Of a stretch of 60,321 nt of DNA, positions 16,819-25,339 are shown piece by piece (within the stretch, counting starts at the first letter, position 1; each line of letters opens with the position of its first letter). The notes beneath the pieces are model-generated. The model saw nothing but the letters and a program-made list of their open reading frames with translations, made no database searches and was not told where the DNA came from. This DNA comes from Gallionella sp. UBA4121 (lineage in GTDB: Bacteria; Pseudomonadota; Gammaproteobacteria; Burkholderiales; Gallionellaceae): the NCBI GenBank assembly GCA_002381565.1, contig DFWZ01000001.1, positions 63,923-124,243 of the forward strand. Reading direction: 5' to 3'. Both the position numbers and the translations under genes were made by a program.

Positions 16819-17361
16819 TTATTTTCCCTGTGAAACCAGAACCAGCGCCGGGCGCAGTACCCGGTCATTAAGCGTATAGCCCTTTTGCATCACGCTGACG
16901 ACGGTGTTGGCAGGCAACTCGCTTGCCACCATGCTGATCGCCTGATGTTTGTGCGGATCCAGTTTCTCGCCGACCGGATTGATTTCGGTGATGTTGAACT
17001 TTTCAAAGACACTGGTCAGTTGCTTGAGCGTCAGTTCCATGCCGCTCTTGAAGCTTTCCACCGTTGCAGTCTCTACTGCGAGTCCGGCTTCCAGGCTGTC
17101 TTTGACTGCCAGCACCTCATTGGAGAAACGCTCCACGGCAAATTTTTGCGCCCGGCTCACGTCTTCCGCAGCGCGGCGGCGGATGTTCTCGCTTTCAGCC
17201 TTTGCATACATCCAGGAATCATAGTGTTCCTGCGCCGTGCGTTCAGCCGCTTGTAATAACTCTTCCAGATTGGGTATTACCTCTTTGCTTGTTTCTTCAA
17301 CCTCGGGGCTGCTTTCAGCGCTAACCTCGTTGTCATGGTGTTGCGCGTTGTTTTGTTCCAT
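16819..17361 (-). CDS. grpE: Nucleotide exchange factor GrpE
   Basis: DnaK nucleotide-exchange factor of 180 residues. It has an acidic disordered start and a long coiled-coil helix (LEELLQAAERTAQEHYDSWM, YAKAESENIRRRAAED). The C-terminal beta domain shows FEKFNITEINPVGEKLDPHKHQA and VMQKGYTLNDRVLRPALVLVS. Length and ending are typical. The gene is the first of grpE-dnaK-dnaJ and has its own heat-shock promoter. The 10-bp gap to the repeat array downstream leaves no room for a separate terminator. Confidence 0.97.
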   Translation of the reverse strand: MEQNNAQHHDNEVSAESSPEVEETSKEVIPNLEELLQAAERTAQEHYDSWMYAKAESENIRRRAAEDVSRAQKFAVERFSNEVLAVKDSLEAGLAVETATVESFKSGMELTLKQLTSVFEKFNITEINPVGEKLDPHKHQAISMVASELPANTVVSVMQKGYTLNDRVLRPALVLVSQGK

Positions 17362-17389
17362 ATCGTTCTCCAGAATTTGTACCCGTTCG

Positions 17390-17417
17390 AAATTGGGTCG
17401 AATTTGCTGTTTTCAAG
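17390..17417 (-). promoter_or_regulatory. Sigma-32 heat-shock promoter of grpE
   Basis: On the minus strand CTTGAAA (17411-17417), 13 bp spacer, CCCAATTT (17390-17397), close to CCCCATNT. It lies about 29 bp upstream of the grpE start. A run of eight G on the plus strand abuts the -35 box. Confidence 0.78.
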
Positions 17418-17602
17418 GGGGGGGTGCAAATTATGTTGTGATCGCACGGCAACGGTTTATTCATGTCTGCCCGTTATGGTTTTTAAAGACAGTAAATTTC
17501 TGATCAGCCTATGCGTTGATCTGTTTACAAAATACCTTCCGGAAGTGTTAGACTGACACCAATTTTGTAGGCCGTTTACTTACGATTGCTAGGGAAAATT
17601 TG

Positions 17603-18073
17603 ATGAATAAATTGGAGGATAGTCTGGACTATTTTGCCAGGCAGCAGTGTTCAACTCAGTGGGGGGCGTTTTTAGCCGCTTTTGCCAGCGAATTCGGGCA
17701 GCAAATTCCAGTAGCCGAGTTGCGTGTCTTGATGGCGCGGCTCGGCAACGCCATGGCGCAAAGTATTCCTGTGCCCGCCGGAAATACCATTGCTGAGCTG
17801 GAAGAATCTATCAACGATGTATGGTTCGATATGGATTGGGGCTGGACACGGCTGGTAGAGAAGGATACCGGGCTGTTTATTGAGCATCATGTGGCACCGC
17901 TGCAAGGCGCTTTTGGCGATCAGGCATTGGCTTGGTCACCTGCGATTCTGGAAGGGATTTATGCGCACTGGTTTTCCACTATGGGGGCGGCTTCAGCATT
18001 GCAGATCACTCAGGTTGAGCCGGCGCTTCCCGATACCATGTTGATCGTTTTTCGATTTGGAAGGGCGGCATGA
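17603..18073 (+). CDS. bcsD: Cellulose synthase subunit D (BcsD)
   Basis: Periplasmic or terminal-complex organiser of type I cellulose synthase systems, 156 residues, close to the usual length of about 155. It matches the family by its DYFARQQCSTQWGAFLAAFA start, the DVWFDMDWGWTRL core and the C-terminal EGIYAHWFSTMGA segment. I take the ATG at 17603 with AGGGA 7 nt upstream; a TTG just before it adds only one Met. It begins the cellulose gene series. A perfect 10-bp palindrome (CTTCCGGAAG, 17536-17545) upstream could be an operator, with little support. The next gene starts 34 bp downstream. Confidence 0.88.
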   Translation: MNKLEDSLDYFARQQCSTQWGAFLAAFASEFGQQIPVAELRVLMARLGNAMAQSIPVPAGNTIAELEESINDVWFDMDWGWTRLVEKDTGLFIEHHVAPLQGAFGDQALAWSPAILEGIYAHWFSTMGAASALQITQVEPALPDTMLIVFRFGRAA

Positions 18074-18107
18074 GCCGGCCGGGAATTTGCGTCGGGATGA
18101 TTTGATC

Positions 18108-18653
18108 ATGAAAAAGTCGGCGAATGTTGATATTCGGAATCTCTTCCAGAAATTTGGTGGTGATACGGGGAATTATCAGGAGATTCAGCAAGGCTATGTC
18201 AGTGACAAGGCTCAGAAAAGCTGGCCTATCGTCAATGCGATCGAGAAAGCGCATGCGGTTGCGCCGACGCTCAGGTCGTCAGCGGACAGACGTGCTCCCC
18301 CTGTTGTTGATAAGCCTGCGCAGCCTGATCGTCAGGCTGAGGGAGTCCGCAGTTTGTCCGGGCTGTTTGCCAAGCCGGCTACATCGGATGCTGCGTCACC
18401 TCTGTTCGCTGCGTTGAATTTAGCAGTTAAGCCCGCAAAGTCTCACGCGGATTCAGTCGTGACAGCCGTGCCGGCGCGTGGGTTGTTGAACAATACGGTG
18501 AATGCACAGCCGGTAACGCCTCAGGCTCAGTCAGCCCATCGGGCAGAAAATGATTCGTTAAACGTTGTATTTTCACGCCTACTCAACCCGCGGGATGCTG
18601 AAAATCAACAGAAACATGATTTGCGCAGCCTGTTCGGATATTTGAATAAATAA
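18108..18653 (+). CDS. bcsP: BcsR/BcsP-like cellulose biosynthesis protein
   Basis: 181 residues. The first 55 resemble E. coli BcsR by eye. DIRNLFQKFGGDTGNYQEI aligns with the BcsR DI..L..AF...DIDYADI segment, and KSWPIVNAIEKA with its RWPLLAEF end. A Pro/Ala-rich disordered tail follows with several short hydrophobic LF-type motifs (SGLFAK, PLFAAL, VFSRLL, SLFGYL), as in proteins named BcsP. BcsR works as the partner of BcsQ in regulating synthase assembly, and bcsQ starts 2 bp downstream here. The ATG at 18108 is chosen because it begins the conserved domain; the upstream in-frame extension overlaps bcsD. Cytoplasmic. Confidence 0.7.
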   Translation: MKKSANVDIRNLFQKFGGDTGNYQEIQQGYVSDKAQKSWPIVNAIEKAHAVAPTLRSSADRRAPPVVDKPAQPDRQAEGVRSLSGLFAKPATSDAASPLFAALNLAVKPAKSHADSVVTAVPARGLLNNTVNAQPVTPQAQSAHRAENDSLNVVFSRLLNPRDAENQQKHDLRSLFGYLNK

Positions 18654-18655
18654 TA

Positions 18656-19417
18656 ATGACTGTAATAGCCGTAATTTCACCTAAAGGTGGTGTGGGTAAA
18701 ACAACCGTTTCTGTCAATCTGGCTTGTACGCTGGCAGCGAATGGTCGTGCTGTCCGATTGGTGGATCTGGATCCGCAGAATGCAATGCGCCTGCATCTTG
18801 GTGCGGAACCGGGCGATACAAATGGTCTGATCCATCAGACCTTGCAGCAAACTGGCTGGTATTACACAGAGTACGACAGCGCTTACGGGGTGAGTTTTAT
18901 TCCTTACGGCAAGGCTTCAGAAGTCGAGCGCATTACCTTTGAGGCGCATCTTGCACATACGCCAGGCTGGCTGAGAGATAACCTCGCGGAACTGAGCAGT
19001 GCACCCGGCATGCTGACGATCATAGATACGCCACCCGGGCCATCGGTGTACGTTCAACAAGTGTTATCCATAGCGAACCTGGTGCTGGTCGTGATGATTC
19101 CGGATGCAGGATCCTACGCGACGCTCGATTCCATTGAGGGCTTGCTTGATTACTATTGCGCCAACCGAACTGATTTTTATGGTTCGTATTATGTGCTGAA
19201 CCAGTTCGATGCGGAACAACCGCTCAATCGGGATATTCAATCCGTCATGCAAAACACGCTGGGCGAGAGATTGTCTCCTTATCCCATACACCGTGATGAG
19301 TCGCTGAGCGAAGCGCTGGCGTTTCAGCAACCGGTTTGGCAGTATGCGCCACACAGTCAGGCCGCGGATGATTTGAAGCAGGTGTCTGCGTGGCTGCTGA
19401 AGCGGATTGACCGGTGA
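18656..19417 (+). CDS. bcsQ: Cellulose biosynthesis protein BcsQ (ParA/MinD-like ATPase)
   Basis: 253-residue P-loop ATPase of the SIMIBI class, the usual length for BcsQ/YhjQ, which localises the synthase complex and aids its assembly. It begins MTVIAVISPKGGVGKTTV with the deviant Walker A KGGVGKTT. Then come LVDLDPQNAMRLHLG (Walker A') and MLTIIDTPPGPSVYVQ (Walker B region). It lies directly after the BcsR-like gene. Its TGA overlaps the GTG start of bcsA, implying translational coupling. Confidence 0.94.
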   Translation: MTVIAVISPKGGVGKTTVSVNLACTLAANGRAVRLVDLDPQNAMRLHLGAEPGDTNGLIHQTLQQTGWYYTEYDSAYGVSFIPYGKASEVERITFEAHLAHTPGWLRDNLAELSSAPGMLTIIDTPPGPSVYVQQVLSIANLVLVVMIPDAGSYATLDSIEGLLDYYCANRTDFYGSYYVLNQFDAEQPLNRDIQSVMQNTLGERLSPYPIHRDESLSEALAFQQPVWQYAPHSQAADDLKQVSAWLLKRIDR

Positions 19418-21771
19418 ATAGTCAGCAGTCTTCCGCTGAGGCTACGAATGACGACCGGCGCAAGCGGGATCGGCAATCCGAGCGCTACAAGTTCGGCTTA
19501 ATCAACAAATATTCGACGCTTCTGATCGAATGGCAAGGCTGGGAGCATATCTACTGGCGAGCTGCTGCCATGGTTGTGGCAGCGGTACTTTTCCTGTTCA
19601 GCATGACGCTGCCTTTGAGTCTGATGTGGCAGGTCATTTATGCGGGCGCGGTTTTTTCCATCAGTCTGTATTTGCGCCGTTACACCGGCACGCTGTTCAC
19701 GATCATGATGATCATCTTTTCGATCAATGCATCCAGTCGTTACCTGTACTGGCGATTCACCGATACGCTGGACCTGAATAGCTGGATAGACGGCATCTTT
19801 GGCATTATTCTGCTGATGGCCGAAACGTATGCCTGGCTGGTGCTGCTGTTGGGGTATGTGCAGACGATCTGGCCGTTGCGGCGCAAACCGGAGCCCATGC
19901 CTGAAGATCTTTCGCTCTGGCCAACGGTCGACCTTTTTATCCCGACTTACAATGAGTCGCTCAAAGTGGTTCGCCCAACCATTCTGGCTGCGCTGGCAAT
20001 CGATTGGCCGCGAGAAAAATTGAACATCTGTATTCTTGATGACGGACGGCGCGAAGAATTCAGGGAGTTCGCAGGCAGCGTGGGTATCAGTTACATGACG
20101 CGTGACAATAATCTTCATGCCAAGGCTGGAAATATCAATGCCGCACTGGCAAAAACCGAAGGTGAATTCGTCGCAATCTTCGATTGTGACCATATTCCGG
20201 CGCGTTCTTTCTTGCAGATGACCATGGGCTGGTTTTTGCGTGACCTCAAGATGGCCATGATACAAACGCCCCACCATTTTTTGTCGCCGGATCCGTTTGA
20301 ACGCAACCTTGGCACCTTTCGTCGCGTGCCCAATGAAGGGGAGCTGTTTTACGGCCTGATTCAGGATGGCAATGATCTGTGGAATGCCACGTTTTTTTGC
20401 GGTTCCTGTGCCGTGTTGCGACGTTCCATGCTGATGGAGGTCGGCGGCGTGGCGGTTGAAACCGTGACGGAAGATGCGCACACTGCATTAAAAATGCACA
20501 GGCACGGATATAACACGGCCTACATTTCGGTTCCGCAAGCGGCAGGACTGGCAACCGAAAGCCTGTCCATCCACGTCGGACAGCGCATACGCTGGGCGCG
20601 CGGCATGGCGCAAATTTTCCGCCTGGATAACCCGCTGTTTGGTAAAGGGCTCAATTTTATGCAGCGGCTGTGTTATTCGAACGCCATGCTGCATTTCTTT
20701 TATGGGCTGCCGCGCATGGTGTTTCTGCTAGCCCCATTGTCCTATCTGTTTTTTGAAGCGCGCATCATCCATGCCTCGGCATTTGCCATCGCAGCTTATG
20801 CGCTGCCTCATCTGGCTCATGCCAATGTGACCAATTCGCGCATGCAAGGAGCGCATCGTCATTCGTTCTGGGCGGAGCTGTATGAGGCAACGCTCGCATG
20901 GTATATCTTCAGACCTACCCTGGTGGCACTGTTCAATCCAAAATTCGGTAAGTTCAATGTAACCTCCAAAGGGGGGCTGGTTGAAAAGAACTTCCTCGAC
21001 TGGGAGATTGGCGCGCCTTATCTCATTATGCTGGCGTTGAATGTGCTCGGCTTGTTGATAGGGATTGTGCGTCTGTTCTGGTGGAATGCTTTTGAGGCCG
21101 ATACGGTGGTCATGAACTTGTTGTGGACGGTATATAACCTCATTATTCTGGGTGCGACCATTGCCGTTGCCACTGAAACCAAGCAGGTGCGTGTGAACCA
21201 CCGCATTAACTGCAACCAGAAAGCAGTACTGAAACTCGTCAGTGGCCGCAGTGTGGTTTGTCGTGCTACTGATTACTCGGAGGGCGGATTGGGTTTGGTG
21301 ATGCCTGCTGCGGACATGGCGCCGTTGCACAGCGAGGTGCGGGTTTCACTTTTTATGGGTGAGCGTGAGTTCGTCTTCCCGGCTCGCATCGTTGTTTCAA
21401 GAGATGTTGTGGTGGGTGTCGAATTCGAAGGACTCGATTTGCAACAGCAAATGAATCTGGTGCAGTGCACGCTGGCACGTGCGGATGCCTGGCTGGACTG
21501 GAGTGAACATCGTGAAGTAGATCATCCGTTAACAGGGCTAAAAGAAATCATGTTTCACAGCATGAAAGGTTATCAACACCTGGGGTATTATGTGCAAAAA
21601 CAGCTGGCTGAATATTTTCGCGGCAACGCCGAAGATAAACAATATGGTCTGTTTTACCACGGGATTTCAAAAAAACTTGCCGGTCAGGATGTAAAAAAGC
21701 AGCTGCTGCATAAGTTGAGCAATTTTGCACGGATGGGCCGTAGCTTATTGGTCAAGTCGGATCGGACGTGA
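19414..21771 (+). CDS. bcsA: Cellulose synthase catalytic subunit BcsA
   Basis: Inner-membrane UDP-glucose beta-1,4-glucosyltransferase, 785 residues, GTG start overlapping bcsQ by 4 bp. The family-2 catalytic signature is complete: DDG at 209-211, DCD at 258-260, TED at 352-354 and QRIRW at 390-394. Membrane helices flank it. The cyclic di-GMP-binding PilZ domain has R593xxxR597 and DYSEGG (620-625), so activation by cyclic di-GMP is expected. The region before the first helix is basic (DDRRKRDRQSERYK). The tail after PilZ is roughly 130 residues, without a recognisable extra domain. bcsB follows. Confidence 0.97.
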   Translation: MNSQQSSAEATNDDRRKRDRQSERYKFGLINKYSTLLIEWQGWEHIYWRAAAMVVAAVLFLFSMTLPLSLMWQVIYAGAVFSISLYLRRYTGTLFTIMMIIFSINASSRYLYWRFTDTLDLNSWIDGIFGIILLMAETYAWLVLLLGYVQTIWPLRRKPEPMPEDLSLWPTVDLFIPTYNESLKVVRPTILAALAIDWPREKLNICILDDGRREEFREFAGSVGISYMTRDNNLHAKAGNINAALAKTEGEFVAIFDCDHIPARSFLQMTMGWFLRDLKMAMIQTPHHFLSPDPFERNLGTFRRVPNEGELFYGLIQDGNDLWNATFFCGSCAVLRRSMLMEVGGVAVETVTEDAHTALKMHRHGYNTAYISVPQAAGLATESLSIHVGQRIRWARGMAQIFRLDNPLFGKGLNFMQRLCYSNAMLHFFYGLPRMVFLLAPLSYLFFEARIIHASAFAIAAYALPHLAHANVTNSRMQGAHRHSFWAELYEATLAWYIFRPTLVALFNPKFGKFNVTSKGGLVEKNFLDWEIGAPYLIMLALNVLGLLIGIVRLFWWNAFEADTVVMNLLWTVYNLIILGATIAVATETKQVRVNHRINCNQKAVLKLVSGRSVVCRATDYSEGGLGLVMPAADMAPLHSEVRVSLFMGEREFVFPARIVVSRDVVVGVEFEGLDLQQQMNLVQCTLARADAWLDWSEHREVDHPLTGLKEIMFHSMKGYQHLGYYVQKQLAEYFRGNAEDKQYGLFYHGISKKLAGQDVKKQLLHKLSNFARMGRSLLVKSDRT

Positions 21772-21877
21772 ATGTTTGGTAAAACGAATCCACCTGAGCG
21801 GTGGGTTTGACAACGGAAGAGCATGCTGCAAAGACGGGCTCTTGAGCAGTTAATTGATTAATGATTGTGAGTTTAAT

Positions 21878-24190
21878 ATGGTGGCGCTTCGCAAGCATAT
21901 GAATATAGATATATTGAATGGTTTTTGTTTCCGGAAAGTGTTGCTGGCTTTTGCCGTCGTGGCCTGTTCCAGTGCGCCAGGCATGGTGTATGCAAAGAAG
22001 CACCCGGTTGAGGCGACGTCTGTTGATACTGCCGAGCCTGCGACGAGTGCGAATGAAAATTCGGATGAAGTCAGTCGTTATTCTTACACGCTCGAAGAGT
22101 TGGCTGCGCTCAGGCCGATAGAGTTGCACGGTGCTGACAGTCATCGCAGCTTGTCATTTTCAATGCGCAGTGATGAGGTGATCACCGCAGCGAAGCTGCG
22201 ACTCAATTACGCCTGGTCGCCGGCATTAATTCCCGAGCTGTCGCACCTGAGAGTTCTGCTCAATGACGAGTTGATGACATCGCTACCGCTGTCTCGTGAG
22301 AACAGCAATGGACACGTAAGCGATGTTGCGCTTGATCCGAGTATGTTCATCGATTTCAACAAACTGACGTTAAATTTAATCGGACACTATACGCGGGATT
22401 GCGAAGATCCGATGCACTCGACGCTCTGGGCAAATGTCAGTAATACCAGCCATCTCGATCTCACTGTACGACACTTGAAACTGCCTAATGATCTGGCACT
22501 TTTACCCGCCCCGTTCTTTGATAAACTCGACAATAGCCCGCTGGTGTTGCCGATTGTGTTTCCGGCGCAACCGAACAACGATGTGCTGCATGCTGCCGGG
22601 ATCGTCTCTTCCTGGTTCGGCAGTTTGGCAAGTTATCGCGGTGCGCGGTTTCCGGTATTGCTCAATAGTTTGCCTAAAGGCAACGGTGTGGTGATGGTTC
22701 TTGGCACTACCCCACCCGCAGGACTGGGTCTCCCCGCGATTAATGGCGCAAGTTTGGCTGTGGTTAACAATCCACTCAATGCTTATGCAAAGTTGCTGGT
22801 AGTTATGGGGCGTGATGCTAAGGAGCTTGATATCGCCGCGCAAGCGCTGACGCTGGGGACAGCCACCTTGAGCGGAGGTTATGTCAGCGTTACGCAGATG
22901 AAAGACATTCCCGCGCGCAAACCTTACGATGCCCCGCGCTGGATACCCACCGACCGTCCAGTTCATTTTGGCGAATTGGCCAGGCAGGCTGAATTGCAAG
23001 TGGAGGGGCTCAATTCGGACTCGATCAAGCTGAATTTCAACATGCCACCTGATATTTTTGCATGGAGAAGCAAGGGTGTGCCGATGGAGCTGCATTACCG
23101 TTATACACCGCGCCTGGCGCCTGACAGGTCAACATTGAACGTCAGTATGAACGAACAGTTTGTACAGGCTTTGCCGCTGTCCAGTGTGCCCAGCAAGCTG
23201 GAAAAAAAGCTGAAACTGCCATTGATTGAGGATGGCAAGGCGGTCAGCAACGAGCTGGTACTGTTGCCGCACTCGGGTATTTATGGACAGAATCAGTTGC
23301 AGTTGAAGTATTTTTTCGACTACACCAAACAAGGTTCCTGCAAGGATGTATTTCTTAACAATGAGCGTGGGGTGATTGACGAGGAGTCGACGATTGATTT
23401 TTCATCCTTTGCGCATTACGCGGCACTGCCCAATCTGGGTTTTTTTGTTAACGACGGCTTCCCGTTTTCCCGCATGGCAGACTTGTCAGAAACGGCTGTT
23501 GTCATGCCTGACAATGCTTCGATTTCAGAATTGGAAACATATCTTGTACTGATGGGGCGGATGGGCCGCGCGACGGGTTATCCGGCGATACGACATGCGA
23601 TCATAACGGCCGCCGGCGTCGATGCTAACTCCGACAAGGATATGATACTGATAGGTACAGCGGAAAATCAGCCCTTGCTGGCACGCTGGGCGGATAAAAT
23701 GCACACGCTACTGGAAAAGGGTACGCATACGTTAAAGTTGCCAGGGCCGTTTGAACGCTTAATGTCCCGTTGGGACAACCTCGATCTGGACGACGCCATG
23801 CATCGTGCAGGGGATCTGATTGCCAAAGGTGACGGCGGATTAGGGGCTTTGGTCGCTTTTGAATCACCCCTGAAAAGCGGACGCAGCGTCGTCGCATTCA
23901 CGGGAGATAACGATCAGCAGATTGCCGCGCTTGCCGTGTCTATGGCCGACCCGAAAATACTCCCCCATTTTTACGGTGATTTGGTTCTGCAAAGCGGGGC
24001 ACGCATTGAAGGGTTCCAGACCGGCCCGACATATTATGTCGGAAATCTGCCCTGGGTTACTGCACTGCGCTGGTATTTTGGCAGACAGCCGTTGTTAATG
24101 ATTGCTTTTATTGGATTGGCGGCATTGCTGGTGGCGGCTGTCTCATTCCGATATTTGCGCAAGCGTGTCAATCAACGATTAGCAAAATAA
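21878..24190 (+). CDS. bcsB: Cellulose synthase periplasmic subunit BcsB
   Basis: Periplasmic, membrane-anchored partner of BcsA that guides the nascent glucan; about 770 residues. A signal peptide (KVLLAFAVVACSSAPGMVYA) precedes alternating carbohydrate-binding and flavodoxin-like domains. BcsB features include RPIELHGADSHRSLSFSMR, FDKLDNSPLVLPIVF and GFFVNDGFPFSRMADL. A C-terminal anchor helix (WYFGRQPLLMIAFIGLAALLVAAVSFRYL) is followed by basic residues. The start is uncertain: ATG at 21878 or 21899, with an upstream TTG also possible. The 106-bp gap after bcsA is longer than the others in this series. Confidence 0.95.
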   Translation: MVALRKHMNIDILNGFCFRKVLLAFAVVACSSAPGMVYAKKHPVEATSVDTAEPATSANENSDEVSRYSYTLEELAALRPIELHGADSHRSLSFSMRSDEVITAAKLRLNYAWSPALIPELSHLRVLLNDELMTSLPLSRENSNGHVSDVALDPSMFIDFNKLTLNLIGHYTRDCEDPMHSTLWANVSNTSHLDLTVRHLKLPNDLALLPAPFFDKLDNSPLVLPIVFPAQPNNDVLHAAGIVSSWFGSLASYRGARFPVLLNSLPKGNGVVMVLGTTPPAGLGLPAINGASLAVVNNPLNAYAKLLVVMGRDAKELDIAAQALTLGTATLSGGYVSVTQMKDIPARKPYDAPRWIPTDRPVHFGELARQAELQVEGLNSDSIKLNFNMPPDIFAWRSKGVPMELHYRYTPRLAPDRSTLNVSMNEQFVQALPLSSVPSKLEKKLKLPLIEDGKAVSNELVLLPHSGIYGQNQLQLKYFFDYTKQGSCKDVFLNNERGVIDEESTIDFSSFAHYAALPNLGFFVNDGFPFSRMADLSETAVVMPDNASISELETYLVLMGRMGRATGYPAIRHAIITAAGVDANSDKDMILIGTAENQPLLARWADKMHTLLEKGTHTLKLPGPFERLMSRWDNLDLDDAMHRAGDLIAKGDGGLGALVAFESPLKSGRSVVAFTGDNDQQIAALAVSMADPKILPHFYGDLVLQSGARIEGFQTGPTYYVGNLPWVTALRWYFGRQPLLMIAFIGLAALLVAAVSFRYLRKRVNQRLAK

Positions 24191-24193
24191 CTC

Positions 24194-25339
24194 ATGCTCG
24201 GCCAGATATGTCATATGGTCCGTCGTGGCGCACTGATTCTGATGGCGATGATGCCGTTATGTGTGCAGGCTAGCGATGACTGGCCATTGTGGCAGGCATT
24301 TAATCGTGACTTTATTCAGGCCGATGGCCGGGTACTGGCCGACGAGAGTGAGCAGCGTTACAGCACTTCGGAAGGTCAGGCCTATGCGCTTTTTTTTGCA
24401 CTGGTTGCCAATGATCGCGCAGTGTTCGATCAGCTTCTGCTCTGGACTCACAAGAACCTCGCAGGAGGTGATCTGGGCGCACGTCTGCCTGCCTGGCAAT
24501 GGGGCAAGAGGGCGGATGGAAGCTGGGGTGTCGTCGATCAGAATTCCGCGTCGGATGCAGATACCTGGTTAGCCTACACACTGCTGGAAGCAGGACGGCT
24601 TTGGCATGAGCCCCGTTACGCGGCGCAGGGGAACTTGATGCTGGCGAATATACGCATTCACCTGATTCGTGATCTTCCGGGCATGGGTGCAATGCTGTTG
24701 CCGGCAGGCACGGGCTTTGATCTGGATCAGGGGGGCAGCAGGTTAAACCCGAGTTATTTTCCCGTGCAATTACTGCGCGCATTTTCTAACTCAGACCCAT
24801 CCGGTCCGTGGGCAGCAGTCATCGACAACAATCTTAAGTTGCTCAAAGCCGCCAGTACCAAGGGTTTTGTGCCGGATTGGGTGGCCTATGTTCCGGGCAG
24901 GGGATATCAGCTCGATCCTAAATCAGGTGCTATCGGTGCCCATGACGCAATTCGCGTCTATTTGTGGTGGGGCATGTTGTCCAGGCAGGACCCTATGTCA
25001 CCTCGATTGAAAAAGGTTATTTACGGCATGAATCAACTGATACCGAAACATGAAGTGAGTCCTCCGCTGGCTGTGGACGCGCAAACGGGAGCGACATCCG
25101 GTGTGAGCCCGGCGAGTTTTTCGGCAGCCTTGCTGCCCTATTTTGCAAGGATGGGAAACAGCAGCGCGCAGCGTTTACAAAGTGATCGCCTGATTGCCCG
25201 GCGGGACGCGGCGACAGGCGCTTTAATCGGTGAGGCCCCGCACTATTACGATCAAGTACTTACGCTATTTGGCCAAGGCTGGATGGAGCGCCGGTTTAGT
25301 TTTTCCTCGCAAGGACAGCTTGTTGTACAGTGGAAATGA
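24194..25339 (+). CDS. bcsZ: Endo-1,4-beta-glucanase BcsZ, copy 1 (GH8)
   Basis: Periplasmic glycoside-hydrolase family 8 cellulase that trims cellulose during export, 381 residues. A signal peptide ends near VQASDDW. Family features include DGRVLADESEQRYSTSEGQAYALFFAL, holding the probable acid Glu, and NSASDADTWLAYTLLEAGRLW with a conserved Asp. RLNPSYFPVQLLRAF and AIRVYLWWGML follow. It is 3 bp from bcsB, and its stop overlaps the next start (ATGA). A second, diverged bcsZ lies at 35320-36456 on the other strand. Confidence 0.95.
   Translation: MLGQICHMVRRGALILMAMMPLCVQASDDWPLWQAFNRDFIQADGRVLADESEQRYSTSEGQAYALFFALVANDRAVFDQLLLWTHKNLAGGDLGARLPAWQWGKRADGSWGVVDQNSASDADTWLAYTLLEAGRLWHEPRYAAQGNLMLANIRIHLIRDLPGMGAMLLPAGTGFDLDQGGSRLNPSYFPVQLLRAFSNSDPSGPWAAVIDNNLKLLKAASTKGFVPDWVAYVPGRGYQLDPKSGAIGAHDAIRVYLWWGMLSRQDPMSPRLKKVIYGMNQLIPKHEVSPPLAVDAQTGATSGVSPASFSAALLPYFARMGNSSAQRLQSDRLIARRDAATGALIGEAPHYYDQVLTLFGQGWMERRFSFSSQGQLVVQWK

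Noticed and set aside
17417..17424. Run of eight G between grpE and bcsD as a phase-variable tract
   Set aside because: It is intergenic, and only its nearness to the grpE -35 box is notable; no sign of variation can be seen in one sequence.
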